In this document: positions 63,270 through 64,000 of the stretch, piece after piece
Position numbering within the stretch: the stretch's first letter is position 1
How the letters are laid out: each line of letters opens with the position of its first letter
Assembly: GCA_030549495.1 (NCBI GenBank)
Contig: JAUIRK010000748.1
Coordinates: 62,001-126,000, forward strand
Reading direction: 5' to 3'
Length of the DNA: 64,000 bases
Source: Nectonema munidae
Taxonomy: Eukaryota > Nematomorpha > Nectonematoida > Nectonematidae
The notes under the pieces: generated by a model
What the model was told of the DNA's origin: nothing
The model's input: the letters and a program-made list of their open reading frames with translations, nothing else
Database searches by the model: none
Made by a program: the position numbers and the translations under genes

Positions 63270-63388
63270 GTCCCAACGTTCCCATTTGGGAGCATAAGTA
63301 ATTTCATCTTCGTTTGCTTTTTTCAATGACTTTGAATATAAATCGTCTGGGTTTTTTTAAATATCGTCTGATTTCTATGGTAAATGCG
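63270..63388 (+). mobile_element. TTAA-flanked MITE (piggyBac-type), copy C, diverged
   Basis: TTAA at 63266-63269 and 63389-63392. The interior matches copies A and B (GTAATTTCATCTTCGT, TGACTTTGAATATAAATCGT), but the terminal CCCATTTA is degraded. The hairpin here is GTTCCCATTTGGGAGC: the stem is kept, with an added C-G pair and a G-T pair. Confidence 0.75.
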
Positions 63389-63392
63389 TTAA

Positions 63393-63771
63393 GTTTCAAT
63401 GAAGAATATTTCAATTTTTGTATATAAAACAGCATTTAAAAAATTGATTAAAGTTTTTGCTATTTTCTTGAAAAAAAAATATTCTGGGTACGGCACTGAT
63501 ATGAATAAACAAATTGGTGAATATATGTGTATAAAATTGTTTGTTTGTTACATGATTTGATTTGTTTCAAGGTTATAGTTTATTAATTCAAATAGCTTAA
63601 CCAATAAGTAACGTTTTAAATCAAAGTTTTTCATTAGTTGTAAGTTAGGATTATTCATTACTTAGTTCGTTAAGCCAATTAAATAGTTTGTAAATTTGTT
63701 AATCAATTAGTTAAGACTTTAAAGGGTATACAACAGTTAAGGAAAAAAAATTTATCAAAGTTACCAATCAG
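63393..63771. other. AT-rich spacer, nothing recognised
   Basis: No supported feature. Confidence 0.5.
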
Positions 63772-64000
63772 CAATGCGTCCAGTAAAACATTCAGGAAAC
63801 TTACCTGAGCCAAAACTACGAAAACAAGAATTACAAAGTTCTAGCAGTGAAGATGAGCATTCTAGTGATGAATGTGAAAAATTCATTAAACATGAACAAA
63901 CCAATACTATTTTCTCAGGAAGCTTTAAATGATTTATTTAATTAAAGACAAAAGTGAGCTTTTGGCATTAAGGCTACAACAACGTAATCCTCTTGAAAAA
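63772..64000 (+). pseudogene. N-terminal fragment of an uncharacterised repetitive arthropod protein, cut by window end
   Basis: MRPVKHSGNLPEPKLRKQEL is followed by a Ser/Glu/Asp-rich stretch and FSQEALNDLF. After one frame change, LIKDKSELLALRLQQRNPLE follows. From memory, the LSQ-ELNDLxRDLxLxKxxSELLxSRLxxxNLL pattern occurs in multi-copy uncharacterised arthropod proteins, and the remnant at 31565 may come from the same protein. Incomplete at the right edge; at least one frame change. Confidence 0.45.

Overview
This is a window of an AT-rich animal nuclear genome, most likely an arthropod. The evidence is genes split by GT-AG introns, a Runt-domain gene, an AATAAA polyadenylation signal, a tRNA-derived SINE, very long dinucleotide microsatellites, and a dense load of cut-and-paste DNA transposons (hAT, piggyBac, Merlin). 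No bacterial operons, rRNA genes, CRISPR arrays or viral elements were recognised. Species cannot be told from the sequence.

Only two host genes can be supported. On the minus strand, exons at 8477-8851 and 6117-6276 encode the first part of a divergent RUNX/Runt transcription factor. The splice phase matches RUNX genes and the DNA-contact motifs are kept. The next Runt exon is not visible, so it must lie left of the window or be too diverged to see. The sequence just upstream (8852-9700) is less AT-rich and is the likely promoter and 5' UTR. Near the right end, a 56-residue single-pass membrane protein is encoded at 62150-62320 (minus) with a polyadenylation signal 32 bases after its stop.

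Nearly everything else is mobile DNA. Many elements can be bounded to the base by terminal inverted repeats (TIRs) and target-site duplications (TSDs). They include a Merlin element (9987-10712), a hAT inside another hAT (18059-18660 within 18034-19188), a hAT at 20133-21081, a ZBED5-like hAT at 28111-30766, two sister hATs at 32222-32877 and 33350-34025, a GTF2IRD2-like hAT at 39777-40960, and a piggyBac (51894-54246) inside a hAT (51578-55661). All recognised transposase genes are broken or internally deleted, so no autonomous element is evident. Small non-autonomous families recur: TTAA-flanked MITEs with a conserved hairpin (three copies), foldback-like elements whose inverted arms are tandem repeats of about 21 bp, a G-rich hAT-like repeat (two copies), a 300 bp repeat of unknown nature (two copies 2 kb apart), and a motif of about 46 bp of unknown nature (four copies).

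Simple repeats are extreme: an ATC array of about 860 bp at the left edge and three almost perfect AC/GT arrays of 461, 573 and 693 bp. The 43.0-46.6 kb segment is a composite of a hAT, a truncated piggyBac, a hairpin element, a tandem repeat of about 161 bp and a 28 bp minisatellite. The rest is AT-rich sequence in which nothing was recognised; such stretches are listed individually.
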